From positions 1 through 64,000 of the forward strand of contig JAILLP010000009.1 of assembly GCA_024693065.1 (NCBI GenBank): a stretch of 64,000 bases of DNA, written 5' to 3'. Source of the DNA: Paludibacteraceae bacterium. Its GTDB lineage: Bacteria > Bacteroidota > Bacteroidia > Bacteroidales > Paludibacteraceae. Under the pieces are notes generated by a model. It was not told the DNA's origin. It searched no databases and was given only the letters and a program-made list of their open reading frames with translations. Of the stretch, positions 26,921 through 35,966 are shown in pieces; the first letter of the stretch is position 1; the number at the start of each line of letters is the position of its first letter. A program made the position numbers and the translations under genes.

Positions 26921-27706
26921 TTAGCGGATTCCGTATTTCAACTTCAGGTTGGTCAGGACACGCTTCGTATCCAGGGTGAAGTCCCCCTGCATGATCCAAT
27001 TATAGTAGCTAGGCTCGATGAGCAGGACCTCGGCCACTTTTTTGCCTTTGTGCTTGCCGAAGTTGATGATCTCCTCCCCCTTCTCGTTGTAGATGAAACG
27101 ACCCGCGAAATCGACGTTATTGTTATGGGCGGAATATTCAGACAAGAAGTCTATGTCGTTCTGCAAGTCCGGGTAGCGGTCGAGCTGTGCCTTGAGCACC
27201 TCGTAGGTGGCGGTGATGTCCGCCTCCGCGCCATGCGCACCCTCCAGGTCCTTGTCGCAGTAGAAACGGTAGGCGGCGGTCAGTGTGCGTTGTTCCTTCT
27301 TGTTGAAGATGACCTGTGCATCCACGAACTTGCTCTTACGCAGGTCGATGTCCACGCCAGAACGGAGGAACTCCTCCGCCAAAAGAGGCACGTCGAAACG
27401 GTTGGAGTTATAGCCACCCAAGTCGCAACCCTTCAGCCATTCCGATAGGGACTTGGCGATCTGCTTGAAAGTAGGCTTGTCGGCCAGGTCGGCGTCTTGT
27501 ATGTGGGTCAGGTCGGAGACCTCCTTAGGCAAAGGTATTTGGTTACCCATATCGTCAACAGGTTTCAGACGGCGGGTCTTGACCTCCTGGTCACCGTTAG
27601 GCATGATTTTAATGGCGGATATCTCGATGATCCTATCCTTGGCGATATTCAGACCCGTAGTCTCCAGGTCAAAAAAAACAATAGGTTTCTTTAAATTCAG
27701 TTCCAT
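26921..27706 (-). CDS. DEDDh 3'-5' exonuclease (DnaQ-like)
   Basis: A 261-aa exonuclease of the DNA polymerase III epsilon type. Exo I is FFDLETTGL with D13 and E15; Exo II lies in GGYNSNRFDVPLL, and Exo III in HGAEADITAT. After the nuclease domain (about 1-175) comes a small C-terminal domain with INFGKHKGKKVAEV, of the DUF3820 type often fused to such exonucleases in Bacteroidota. It lies between dnaN and trmN6 on the same strand, consistent with a replication or repair role. It may be the proofreading subunit or an accessory exonuclease. Confidence 0.88.
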   Translation of the reverse strand: MELNLKKPIVFFDLETTGLNIAKDRIIEISAIKIMPNGDQEVKTRRLKPVDDMGNQIPLPKEVSDLTHIQDADLADKPTFKQIAKSLSEWLKGCDLGGYNSNRFDVPLLAEEFLRSGVDIDLRKSKFVDAQVIFNKKEQRTLTAAYRFYCDKDLEGAHGAEADITATYEVLKAQLDRYPDLQNDIDFLSEYSAHNNNVDFAGRFIYNEKGEEIINFGKHKGKKVAEVLLIEPSYYNWIMQGDFTLDTKRVLTNLKLKYGIR

Positions 27707-27714
27707 ATGATATC

Positions 27715-27755
27715 TAAAAATGAAAAGAGAGATGCGCCACCGAAGGGCACATCTC
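27715..27755 (-). terminator. Terminator of dnaN
   Basis: GAGATG-GCC (27729-27738) pairs with GGC-CATCTC (27746-27755), and an A-rich run lies on its downstream (minus) side at 27715-27726. Confidence 0.55.
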
Positions 27756-27783
27756 CGCTTATATGAGTATGAACACCCTTAGG

Positions 27784-28908
27784 TTAATCGTTCAACATCA
27801 AAGGCATGATGAGCATGCGCACCTCCTCGTTCTCGTTCTGCTCCAGAGGAACGACCAGACCCGCCTTGGAAGGGTCGGCCAGTTCGATGACCACCTCGCT
27901 GCAAGAGAGGTTGGAGAGGATTTCGATCAGCAAGGAAGACTTGAAGCCGATCCTCATCGGTTCGCCGTCATAGCTGCACACGAGGTCTTCGGTAGCCGAG
28001 ATGGAGAAGTCGATATCCTGAGCCGAGATAGTCATCTTGTTCGGGAAGAGTTCCACCTTGACGAGGTTCAACGCCTGGTTGGAGAAGATGGAGATACGGC
28101 GCAATGAGTTCATCAAAGAGACGCGGTCCACCGTCACCTTGTATGGGTTGTTTTGAGGGATCACAGAGTTATAGTTCGGATATTTGCCCTCTTGGAGACG
28201 GCAAACCATCACGTAGTTGTCGAAGCTGAACACAGCGTTCTTGCTGTCGAACTTGATCTCCAAGTTTCCGCCCACCTTAGAGAGGATGGCGCGCAGGAGG
28301 TTCGTCGGCTTCTTCGGCAAGATGAAGCTACAGTCGCTCTCGCCGCGGGCCGAGATGGTGCGCAGGCAAGAGAGCTTCTGGGCGTCGGAGCCCACGAAGG
28401 TGACATCGTTCATGGTGATGTCGAAGAATATACCATTCATCGCAGGACGGTTCTCATCGTCCGCAGTGGCAAAGACAGTACTGTTCAAACCCGTGTTCAA
28501 CGCCTCCGTAGAGATTGTGAGCGTGTTAGACGCATCCGCGAGCGTGCGCATCTTAGGGTATTCGGCGCCATCCTCCGCCACCAGATTATAAACACCCGAT
28601 TCCGAACGGAAAGTAGTGGCGAGCGTACCCTCCTCCACATTGAACGACAAAGGCATGTCGCCGAACTCCTTCAGCGTATCCAAAAGAAGCTTAGAGCCTA
28701 AAGCGACGGAACCTGCCCCTTCAGCTTCATCCAAATCGATGTACGTCTGCATCATGGATTCCATATCAGCCGCCGTCAACGTAAGACGTTTCCCTTCCAG
28801 CGTGAAAAGGAACTTATCTAGGATTGGCAATGGACTTTTTGGATTGATGACACGACTAATCGTCTGAAGATGAGCCGATAAGACTGAACTTGAAACAGTG
28901 AATTTCAT
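27784..28908 (-). CDS. dnaN: DNA polymerase III beta subunit (sliding clamp)
   Basis: The 374-aa clamp has the family length and three repeated clamp folds. Recognisable segments are MKFTVSSSVLSAHLQTISRV at the N-terminus, DKFLFTLEGKRLTLTAAD, LLRAILSKV in the middle domain and LIMPLMLND at the C-terminus, which forms part of the partner-binding pocket. It has its own promoter at 28945 and terminator. The gene is not next to dnaA here, as is common in Bacteroidota. Confidence 0.96.
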   Translation of the reverse strand: MKFTVSSSVLSAHLQTISRVINPKSPLPILDKFLFTLEGKRLTLTAADMESMMQTYIDLDEAEGAGSVALGSKLLLDTLKEFGDMPLSFNVEEGTLATTFRSESGVYNLVAEDGAEYPKMRTLADASNTLTISTEALNTGLNSTVFATADDENRPAMNGIFFDITMNDVTFVGSDAQKLSCLRTISARGESDCSFILPKKPTNLLRAILSKVGGNLEIKFDSKNAVFSFDNYVMVCRLQEGKYPNYNSVIPQNNPYKVTVDRVSLMNSLRRISIFSNQALNLVKVELFPNKMTISAQDIDFSISATEDLVCSYDGEPMRIGFKSSLLIEILSNLSCSEVVIELADPSKAGLVVPLEQNENEEVRMLIMPLMLND

Positions 28909-28944
28909 ATTAATATGTATTTTGTTAAATCAATTTATTATTCG

Positions 28945-28952
28945 CAAAGATA
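28945..28952 (-). promoter_or_regulatory. Promoter -7 box of dnaN
   Basis: Reads TATCTTTG on minus, an exact TAnnTTTG element, 37 nt before the ATG at 28908. Confidence 0.6.
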
Positions 28953-28959
28953 TAAATTA

Positions 28960-28990
28960 AGCGTTAAGAGTTAAAAATTAAGAGATAAAA
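28960..28990. repeat. Short TTAAGAGTTAA-type repeat
   Basis: Two degenerate units of TTAAGAG, the reverse complement of the array at 16360 and 29946. It lies between the divergent dnaN and ssb promoters. Confidence 0.5.
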
Positions 28991-29103
28991 AATTCTTCTT
29001 GAAAGCAAATACGATCTTTGCGGATGCAAAGTCTGTTGCACGATTCTTATTTATTTTTTGTGTAATTTTTATGCAATATATTTTTTATTATGAAAAAAAA
29101 GTT

Positions 29104-29111
29104 TACATTTG
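29104..29111 (+). promoter_or_regulatory. Promoter -7 box of ssb
   Basis: TACATTTG is an exact -7 element 52 nt before the ssb ATG. No clear -33 box is present. Confidence 0.55.
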
Positions 29112-29163
29112 CATCCGAGTGAATTAACATAATGTTTTAACAAAGTAACAAAAATTTAAATCT

Positions 29164-29610
29164 ATGTCTGTTAACAAAGTGATTTTGATCGGAAATGTGG
29201 GGAGAGACCCCGAAGTACGCTACGTGGACAAAGACGTGGCTGTAGCCAACTTCACCTTAGCCACAACGGAAAGAGGCTACACGACGGCCTCCGGGCAAAC
29301 GATCCCGGAGAGGACGGAGTGGCACAACATCGTCGCATGGAGGGGGTTGGCCAAACTGGCGGAAAACTATATCAGGAAAGGCACCTCCATTTACGTGGAA
29401 GGGAAAATCAGGACCCGCTCATGGGTGGACGAGAAGAACGGGAACGTAACCCGCTACACCACAGAGATATACGCTGACGAGATGCAGTTGTTGGGCAAAA
29501 AACCAGAGGGAGGTGTCGCACCATTGACCACCAACCCATCCGCCGCCAACACAGCGGTGGAGACGCCTCCGCCACCAGTGGAAAATTCGAAGGACGATTT
29601 CCCTTTCTAG
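29164..29610 (+). CDS. ssb: Single-stranded DNA-binding protein
   Basis: SSB of 148 aa. The OB fold spans about 1-110 (NKVILIGNVGRDPEVRY, ERTEWHNIVAWRGLAKLAENY, IYVEGKIRTRSW). A Pro/Asn-rich linker follows, and the C-terminus is the acidic tip DDFPF that recruits repair and replication proteins. It is divergent from dnaN and ends at a strong hairpin. Confidence 0.96.
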   Translation: MSVNKVILIGNVGRDPEVRYVDKDVAVANFTLATTERGYTTASGQTIPERTEWHNIVAWRGLAKLAENYIRKGTSIYVEGKIRTRSWVDEKNGNVTRYTTEIYADEMQLLGKKPEGGVAPLTTNPSAANTAVETPPPPVENSKDDFPF

Positions 29611-29704
29611 AGGGCCAGTCCAACGGTTTTCACGGAAAATAAATCCGTAACAAATTGGGGAACAAATAGGTATTAATCATTATTCGGGAGACAATCCACG
29701 ATTT

Positions 29705-29738
29705 GTAGAGACGCATGGCCGTGCGTCTCTACATTTTT
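29705..29738 (+). terminator. Terminator of ssb; REP-like GTAGAGAC palindrome
   Basis: GTAGAGACGCA (29705-29715) pairs perfectly with TGCGTCTCTAC (29722-29732), followed by a T-run at 29734-29740. The same GTAGAG(A/G)C arm recurs at 35828 and 40626. Confidence 0.75.
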
Positions 29739-29945
29739 TTGAACCGTTCCCAACCCACGACATCCCGCCGTTCGTCAACCGGGCACCGCCGAACGCAACG
29801 CATTGCGGAACCGGAGACGACGACAAAACCCCACGAAACAATATTCCAGACCCCATCTAAACCGCTAATAGCTAAATTGTCAAATAGTAAATAAACGAAG
29901 CCTTCAAGAAGACAAATGATACCGCCGAACATTCACCGCAATAAT
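29739..29945. other. Intergenic stretch without a supported gene
   Basis: About 200 bp between the ssb terminator and the aldolase promoter. A minus frame at 29729-29932 is open but overlaps the terminator and shows no family signal. Confidence 0.5.
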
Positions 29946-29990
29946 TCTTAACTCTTCATTCTTAATTCTTAATTCTTTTTTCTATATTTG
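29946..29990 (+). promoter_or_regulatory. Repeat array and promoter of the aldolase gene
   Basis: Tandem TTAATTCTT-type units (29946-29979) run into the exact -7 box TATATTTG at 29983-29990. The predicted transcript starts near 29997, which shows that the aldolase start must be the ATG at 30030. Confidence 0.6.
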
Positions 29991-30029
29991 CGGTCGCGAA
30001 AAATTTTTAATTTTCTAAATACAAGTAGA

Positions 30030-31031
30030 ATGGTTAATTACAAAGATCTTGGCTTGGTGAACACGAAGGATATGTTCGCCAAAGCAGTAAAGGGAGGTTA
30101 TGCAGTTCCAGCATTCAACTTCAACAACATGGAGCAATTGCAAGCCATCATCATGGCTGCCGCAGAGACTAAGTCTCCAGTAATCCTCCAAGTATCCAAA
30201 GGCGCACGTAACTACGCAAACCAAACTTTGCTTCGTTACATGGCAGAGGGTGCTGTAGAGTACGCTAAGGAGTTGGGTTGGGCTAAGCCTCAAATTTGCC
30301 TACACTTGGATCACGGTGACTCTTTCGAGCTTTGCAAGAGCTGCGTGGACATGGGCTTCTCTTCAGTCATGATCGACGGTTCTTCTCTTCCTTACGACGA
30401 GAACGTAGCCTTGACGAAGAAGGTATGTGAGTACGCTCACCAACACGATGTTACCGTAGAGGGCGAGTTGGGTGTCTTGGCAGGTGTTGAGGACGAGGTT
30501 CAAGCTGAGGAGTCTCACTACACCAAACCAGAAGAGGTGATCGACTTCACTTCTAAGACTGGCGTTGATTCATTGGCTATCTCAATCGGTACTTCCCACG
30601 GTGCTTACAAGTTCAAACCAGAGCAGTGCACCCGCGACCCTAAGACTGGCAAGTTGGTTCCTCCTCCGTTGGCATTCGACGTATTGGCAGAGATCGAGAA
30701 GAAACTCCCTGGATTCCCTATCGTACTCCACGGCTCTTCTTCCGTACCACAAGACGAGGTTGACACGATCAACAAGTTCGGTGGTAAGTTGCCAGACGCT
30801 GTAGGTATCCCTGAGGAGCAATTGCGTAAAGCTGCTAAGTCAGCCGTTTGCAAGATCAACATCGACTCTGACTCTCGTTTGGCTATGACGGCTGCTATCC
30901 GTCAAACCTTCGCTGAGAAGCCAGGTGAGTTCGACCCTCGTAAGTACCTCGGTCCAGCTCGTGACAACATGAAGAAGATGTACATGCACAAGATCATCAA
31001 CGTGCTTGGATCTAACGGAAAGGCTGAATAA
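30030..31031 (+). CDS. fba: Class II fructose-bisphosphate aldolase
   Basis: A 333-aa zinc aldolase of glycolysis and gluconeogenesis, splitting fructose 1,6-bisphosphate into DHAP and glyceraldehyde 3-phosphate. The start MVNYKDLGLVNTKDMF is chosen because the promoter lies at 29983. Zinc-site motifs are CLHLDHGDS and TVEGELG; VLHGSSSVP holds another metal/phosphate-binding segment. Codon use is strongly biased (few rare codons), as expected for a highly expressed gene. A terminator follows. Confidence 0.95.
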   Translation: MVNYKDLGLVNTKDMFAKAVKGGYAVPAFNFNNMEQLQAIIMAAAETKSPVILQVSKGARNYANQTLLRYMAEGAVEYAKELGWAKPQICLHLDHGDSFELCKSCVDMGFSSVMIDGSSLPYDENVALTKKVCEYAHQHDVTVEGELGVLAGVEDEVQAEESHYTKPEEVIDFTSKTGVDSLAISIGTSHGAYKFKPEQCTRDPKTGKLVPPPLAFDVLAEIEKKLPGFPIVLHGSSSVPQDEVDTINKFGGKLPDAVGIPEEQLRKAAKSAVCKINIDSDSRLAMTAAIRQTFAEKPGEFDPRKYLGPARDNMKKMYMHKIINVLGSNGKAE

Positions 31032-31051
31032 TCATAGCTTCCATATTTCAC

Positions 31052-31081
31052 AAAAGGCTGTCCTGATGGGCAGCCTTTTTT
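31052..31081 (+). terminator. Terminator of fba
   Basis: AAAAGGCTGTCC (31052-31063) pairs imperfectly with GGGCAGCCTTTT (31068-31079), with a T-run to 31081. Confidence 0.8.
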
Positions 31082-31211
31082 ATTCCCCGTAACAATTCAC
31101 AACATGACAGTCCGTCTGACTCATGCCAAGGATATCCAGACGTCGCTAAAACATTCATCAAATAACAAATAAAATTCATGCTAACCAACCTGCAAGATTT
31201 ATGAATTCTTT

Positions 31212-31219
31212 GTAACTTC
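31212..31219 (+). promoter_or_regulatory. Likely -7 box of azlCD
   Basis: TAACTTCG differs from TAnnTTTG at one base and stands 37 nt before the azlC ATG. No firm -33 element was seen. Confidence 0.4.
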
Positions 31220-31255
31220 GCGGTCTAATTCAAGGGAAGGCCTAAAAAGTTGAAA

Positions 31256-31987
31256 ATGAACGAAAAGAAAAGGAATTTTGTGGATGGGCTACGCGATGGA
31301 CTCCCTATCGGGATGGGCTATTTCGCCGTGGCATTCTCCTTAGGATTCATCGCCAGGAAAGCGGGGTTGACCCCCATAGAGGGCTATCTCGCCAGCGTCC
31401 TCAACCACGCCTCGGCGGGCGAATACGGTCTTTACACCTCCGTGGCGGAACTGGCCACGTACGCCGAAGTGGCGCTCATCACCTTCATCGCCAACGCGCG
31501 CTACCTGTTGATGAGTTGTTCCCTCAGCCAACGGTTCGACCCTAACGCACCATTCTTCCACCGCTTGCTCGTGGGCTTCGGCATCACGGACGAGATATTC
31601 GGTGTCTCCATCGCACGTCCAGGCTACCTCTCCCCCGAACATTTCTACGGCGCCATGATCATGTCCATCCCGCTATGGGGACTGGGTAATTTCCTAGGCA
31701 TCTGGCTGGGCAACCTGCTGCCGGGCCACATCACCAGCGCACTCTCGGTGGCCCTCTACGGCATGTTCATCGCTATCATCATACCACCTGCGAAGAAGGA
31801 GAAGGTCATCTCCGCAGCGGTCTTCGCAAGTTTCCTGCTCAGCTTCGGGGCTTCGCAAACACCCTACATCAAGGAGCTATCGGCAGGCACACGCACCATC
31901 ATCCTGACCGTCATCATATCAACTGTGGCGGCCCTCGTGAAACCAGTGAAAGAAAGTGAAATCAATCAAATGGAGGGAAAGGAATGA
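31256..31987 (+). CDS. azlC: AzlC-family branched-chain amino acid exporter, large subunit
   Basis: A 243-aa inner-membrane protein. It begins with the family pattern FVDGLRDGLPIGMGYFAVAFSLGFIARKAG cut short here to its ends FVDGLRDGLP and LGFIARKAGL, and has about seven further hydrophobic segments, including ALITFIANARYLLMSCSLSQ. AzlC and AzlD form an exporter for branched-chain amino acids and analogues in Bacillus. The start is the ATG at 31256; a TTG two codons earlier is less likely. The stop overlaps the azlD start by 4 bp (ATGA), a sign of coupled translation. Confidence 0.9.
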   Translation: MNEKKRNFVDGLRDGLPIGMGYFAVAFSLGFIARKAGLTPIEGYLASVLNHASAGEYGLYTSVAELATYAEVALITFIANARYLLMSCSLSQRFDPNAPFFHRLLVGFGITDEIFGVSIARPGYLSPEHFYGAMIMSIPLWGLGNFLGIWLGNLLPGHITSALSVALYGMFIAIIIPPAKKEKVISAAVFASFLLSFGASQTPYIKELSAGTRTIILTVIISTVAALVKPVKESEINQMEGKE

Positions 31988-32295
31988 CACATAACGCGAT
32001 CATATATATCCTTGTAGCCGCCCTGGTCTCCTACATCATCAGAGTGTTGCCTTTGACACTAATACGGAAGCCTATCACCAACCAGTTCGTCAGATCGTTC
32101 CTCTACTACGTGCCCTACGTGACCCTCTCGGTCATGACCTTCCCGGCCATCATCGAAGCGACACAATGCCCCATAGCGGGATTGGCCGCACTGCTGACCA
32201 GCATAGCGGCGGCACTACTCGGAGCAGGATTGTTTCCCGTGGCATGCGTCAGCTGCCTGACCGTGCTCCTCTCAGAATTTCTATTGGGATGCTAA
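31984..32295 (+). CDS. azlD: AzlD-family exporter, small subunit
   Basis: A 103-aa membrane protein with about four helices, including LVAALVSYIIRVLPLTLI and YYVPYVTLSVMTFPAII. Size, hydrophobic pattern and position directly after azlC (4-bp overlap) define it as the AzlD partner. The stop lies inside the left arm of a terminator shared with the converging deaminase gene. Confidence 0.88.
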   Translation: MTHNAIIYILVAALVSYIIRVLPLTLIRKPITNQFVRSFLYYVPYVTLSVMTFPAIIEATQCPIAGLAALLTSIAAALLGAGLFPVACVSCLTVLLSEFLLGC

Positions 32296-32330
32296 CCCTT
32301 CCCTAACGTCTCCGCCAGAGAAGGGTTTTC
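32294..32330. terminator. Terminator between azlD and the deaminase gene
   Basis: AACCCTTC (32294-32301) pairs with GAAGGGTT (32320-32327), followed by TTTT on plus. Confidence 0.6.
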
Positions 32331-32350
32331 CTTAATCAAACTATATCAGA

Positions 32351-33610
32351 CTATTTCATCCACTTCTTGCAGCACTCCTTCGCCTCGGCGATGATGCGCT
32401 CCTCGTCCTTCACCTTGCGGTCCTTCATGACGATCTTACCATCGCAGATAAGCGTATTGAAGGCCTCGTTGCTGGAAGCGTTCACCAAGTTGGAGTTGAA
32501 GTTGTAGCAAGGTACGAAACGCTCGTTGTCCAAGTCGATCAGCAAGGCGTCCGCCACCTTCCCCACCTTGATCTCCCCACCATTGATGCCAAAGGCCTCC
32601 GCACCGTTCTTGGTCGCCCAATCCACCGCCATATCCACAGGGAGGATCTCCGGACCGTAGTTGCACTTCGCAATCATGGAGGCGCACTTCACCTCCTCGC
32701 GCATGTCCAAGTTGTTGTTCGACGAGCAACCATCCGTACCGATGGTCACACGGCAGCCCGAATCAATCACCATCTTCGTTCGGAAGAAGCCGGAGGATAG
32801 TTTCATGTTGGATATAGGGTTATGGGCGATTGTCACGCCACGCTCCTTCATGATGGCGAGCTCCTCCGCATCCACATGCACCACATGGGCGGCGATGCAG
32901 TCGGGTCCCAAGACACCCAACTTATCCAACCAGCGGACAGGCGACAGACCATGTTCCTTCACGCAATCATGCACCTCCTTCTTCGTCTCGGAGAGGTGGA
33001 AATGGCAGAAGGCATGGTGCTTACGTACCGCCTCCACCGCACGGAGCCAAAGCTTCTCGCCGACCGTATAGACGGCGTGCGGCGCAAGCGACATCAGGAT
33101 ACGGGAAGAACGCCCGACATACTTTTCAAACACGTCGAAGGAGGCCTCGATGCGCTCCTCGCCTATGTTGTCGATCAGCGTGACACCCATACAACCACGG
33201 ATCCCCATGCGGTCCAATACCTTCCAGGTCTCCTCCGTGTTCCAATACATATCATTGAAAAAGACCGTACCCGACTTGATCATCTCCAGCACGGCCAACT
33301 CGCTACCGATGCGGATATCGTCCGCCGTCATCTTCGCCTCGAATGGCCAAATATGCTCGTTGAGCCACGTGAAGAGCTCCATGTCGTCGGCATAGCCGCG
33401 CAGGAGCGTCATGGCCGCATGTGTGTGCATATTGTAAAACGGAGGCACGATCGCCATGTTCTTCATCTGGTCCGAATGGAAAATCTCATCCCCAGGTTCC
33501 GGCTTGACATCCTTGCCGACGCCCGTGAAAACACCATGCTCCATCCTCACATTGACATACTCGCCATTCAACAATACATGGCCGATGTATAACGCCTTAC
33601 TATCACTCAT
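32351..33610 (-). CDS. mtaD: MTA/SAH deaminase-type amidohydrolase
   Basis: A 419-aa zinc amidohydrolase. Metal-binding motifs are NMHTHAAM, HFHLSETKKEV, HVVHVD and GTDGCSSNNNLDM. The segment TLLRGYADDMELFTWLNEHIWP is cut to RGYADDMELF and WLNEHIWPFE here; both are characteristic of 5'-methylthioadenosine/S-adenosylhomocysteine deaminases. It would feed purine or methionine salvage. Related chlorohydrolase-type deaminases act on other aminohydrolysable rings, so the exact substrate is not proven. Confidence 0.85.
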   Translation of the reverse strand: MSDSKALYIGHVLLNGEYVNVRMEHGVFTGVGKDVKPEPGDEIFHSDQMKNMAIVPPFYNMHTHAAMTLLRGYADDMELFTWLNEHIWPFEAKMTADDIRIGSELAVLEMIKSGTVFFNDMYWNTEETWKVLDRMGIRGCMGVTLIDNIGEERIEASFDVFEKYVGRSSRILMSLAPHAVYTVGEKLWLRAVEAVRKHHAFCHFHLSETKKEVHDCVKEHGLSPVRWLDKLGVLGPDCIAAHVVHVDAEELAIMKERGVTIAHNPISNMKLSSGFFRTKMVIDSGCRVTIGTDGCSSNNNLDMREEVKCASMIAKCNYGPEILPVDMAVDWATKNGAEAFGINGGEIKVGKVADALLIDLDNERFVPCYNFNSNLVNASSNEAFNTLICDGKIVMKDRKVKDEERIIAEAKECCKKWMK

Positions 33611-33744
33611 ATTCTTACTCTTTTATTGTTATACCTACATTAAACAACATGCCCCGAACCCAATGTCCTAAAGGGATAATTCCAAATTAATAAATTTAAA
33701 TGATATTTTATGCAACAAATCTGAAAAAATATGAGGCAATTTTT

Positions 33745-33752
33745 TAACTTTG
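33745..33752 (+). promoter_or_regulatory. Promoter -7 box of the DUF4139 gene
   Basis: TAACTTTG is an exact -7 element 75 nt before the ATG at 33828. Confidence 0.5.
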
Positions 33753-33827
33753 CCATGTTATGGTAAAACGGAGATGAAAACGGGCGCAGAATGACAGCCA
33801 TAAATTCTATAGAATTATTATGAAAAT

Positions 33828-35795
33828 ATGAATATGAATATGAAGTATTGCAAGAAATTAGGATTAATGCTACTACCCTTGTTAGCATTGCCATTCAGCA
33901 GTTGGTCCATCGAGAAAGACCTACAGATGGACATCGACCAAGTGACAGTCTACCGTTCGGGAGCCGAAGTGGAACGTTCTACCAATGTCAGCCTGCCCGC
34001 TGGCATCACAGAATTGAGAATCAGATCGCTCTCCCCTTCCATCGACCCAAAGAGCATCTTAGTAAAGATGGCGAACGAAAACGTGACGCTGATTTCCGTC
34101 ACCCATGAGATGGACTTCGCCAACCAAAAGAAGATACTGGAGGAGACCTCCAAGATACAGAAAATCACCGACGCCCTGAAGGACTCCATCGCACAGACCA
34201 ACAGTTTGCTGGAAGTCTATGCCTCCGAAAAGGAGATGATGAAATCCAACAAGAGCATCAAGGGTGTTGAGGGGATCACCGCGGACGACCTTTCGAAGAT
34301 CACCACCTTCTACCACAAGAAGATGACGGAAATCGAAAACGAGCAAAACAAACTGAAGAAGAAGAAGAAAGAGTTTACAAATCAATACATCTCATTGACA
34401 CAGAAGCAGATAGCTCTCAACCTCTCCGCCAACGAGTCTTCCTTCACCATCAAAGCCATGGTGCAGACGGACAAGGCTACCGACACCAAAATCAGACTGA
34501 CCTACTACGTGACGGAGGCTGGCTGGAACCCAGTATACGAGGCGCGCATCACGGACAACAAGCATCCTATGCAACTCACCTACGCCGCCAACGTGAGACA
34601 GAACGTACACGAGGATTGGAGCAACGTGGCAATCCGCATCTCCACGGAAGATCCTTTGGAGGATAACGTCTCCCCTTCCATCTCCAGCGACAAACTGAAC
34701 TTCGGCAACAGCGCCCAATACGTGGCGAAAGCGCAAGCGAAGATCAAACCTCGCACCAAGACCGTCAAGGGTATCGTCTCGAACTTCATGCAACCGCTCC
34801 CATATGTCTGCATCGTGGCCACAGGAACGAACCTCTACGCCATCACAGACCAAAACGGTTTCTACGAGATCAACGTGCCTGAGAACTGCCAACTGGAGTA
34901 CTCCCACCTCGGATACACCACCCAAAAAGTGCAAATCAAACCTAACACAGGCGACGTGATCAACATCAACTTGAACGAATCAGCGGAACTGAAGCAGAAC
35001 GACCTCAACGAAGTGTTGAACAATAATGCAGGGAACAATCAAGAACAGAGCGCCACAGCAAACGCATCCGTCAGCACAGACAACACCGAAAAGAAGGTCA
35101 ACAACCTCGCACATAAGGAGTTGCGTCCTGCCCACCTGACAGAAGGGGACATGGAGTCTGAGGAGATTGTGCCAGGATGGCTCAACTTGGCGCCTTTCAC
35201 TGTCTCCATTCCTAACAAATACACGATTCCATCCAACAACATCCCGACCCTTATCCGTATCAATAGCTACACGATCGACGCTACCTACGAATATGTGGTG
35301 CTGCCTAAGTTGGAGAAGAAGGCCTACATCTCGGCTTTCATCCCTGACTGGACGAAATACAAATTGCTGGACGGACCTGTCTACATCTTCTGGAACAACG
35401 AGTTCAAGGGACAAAGCTACCTCTCCACCAACGCCATGAAGAATGACGTGGAGCTTTCCATCGGTGCCGACAAGGGTATCACCGTCAACCGTGAAATCGT
35501 ACAGTCCAACTCCTCCAAGCAGGTGCTGATCTCCAGCAACAAGGCTACCCGCACCTGGAAGATCACCCTCAGCAACACGAAGGACACGCCGGTGGACATC
35601 GCCGTGAAGGACCAATACCCACTCTCCAACGACGAGGATATCACGGTGGATCTCCTGCAAAGCCAAGGCGCTTCGGTGGACAAGAGCACGGGTATCCTCA
35701 CATGGCGGACTACCCTCCAGCCAGGAGAAGAGAAGAAATTCGAATTCACGTACAGAGTCAAATACCCAGTGGGCAAGTCCCTGTACTTGGAATAA
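33828..35795 (+). CDS. Secreted DUF4139/mucoidy-inhibitor-A-like protein with carboxypeptidase-regulatory insert
   Basis: A 655-aa exported protein. The start may be any of three close ATGs; MKYCKKLGLMLLPLLALPFSS is the signal region. Residues about 30-210 are the N-terminal DUF4140-like region with a charged coiled coil (ENEQNKLKKKKKEF). Residues about 225-645 are DUF4139 beta-structure (YYVTEAGWNPVYEARI near its start, LQPGEEKKFEFTYRVKYP at its end). Between them at about 310-385 lies a carboxypeptidase-regulatory-like domain (VKGIVSNFMQPLPYV, YSHLGYTTQKV), as seen in Bacteroidota members. The family is widely distributed but its role is unknown. Confidence 0.85.
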   Translation: MNMNMKYCKKLGLMLLPLLALPFSSWSIEKDLQMDIDQVTVYRSGAEVERSTNVSLPAGITELRIRSLSPSIDPKSILVKMANENVTLISVTHEMDFANQKKILEETSKIQKITDALKDSIAQTNSLLEVYASEKEMMKSNKSIKGVEGITADDLSKITTFYHKKMTEIENEQNKLKKKKKEFTNQYISLTQKQIALNLSANESSFTIKAMVQTDKATDTKIRLTYYVTEAGWNPVYEARITDNKHPMQLTYAANVRQNVHEDWSNVAIRISTEDPLEDNVSPSISSDKLNFGNSAQYVAKAQAKIKPRTKTVKGIVSNFMQPLPYVCIVATGTNLYAITDQNGFYEINVPENCQLEYSHLGYTTQKVQIKPNTGDVININLNESAELKQNDLNEVLNNNAGNNQEQSATANASVSTDNTEKKVNNLAHKELRPAHLTEGDMESEEIVPGWLNLAPFTVSIPNKYTIPSNNIPTLIRINSYTIDATYEYVVLPKLEKKAYISAFIPDWTKYKLLDGPVYIFWNNEFKGQSYLSTNAMKNDVELSIGADKGITVNREIVQSNSSKQVLISSNKATRTWKITLSNTKDTPVDIAVKDQYPLSNDEDITVDLLQSQGASVDKSTGILTWRTTLQPGEEKKFEFTYRVKYPVGKSLYLE

Positions 35796-35827
35796 TGGCC
35801 TTCCCAGGTCAACCATATACCTAAATT

Positions 35828-35858
35828 GTAGAGGCTCGGACTCCGTGCCTCTACATTT
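35828..35858 (+). terminator. Hairpin after the DUF4139 gene; REP-like GTAGAGGC palindrome
   Basis: GTAGAGGCTCGGA (35828-35840) pairs with TCCGTGCCTCTAC (35842-35854) with one mismatch, followed by ATTTTGG. It shares its outer arm with hairpins at 29705 and 40626. Confidence 0.6.
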
Positions 35859-35966
35859 TGGTTTAAAAGGAGTTAGTCATTAACATTCACCCATTTAACT
35901 GAAAATCAAAAGATAATACAATGGGTTGGAAATTTTAAGGAACCCATTCGAACAATAACAGCGGAA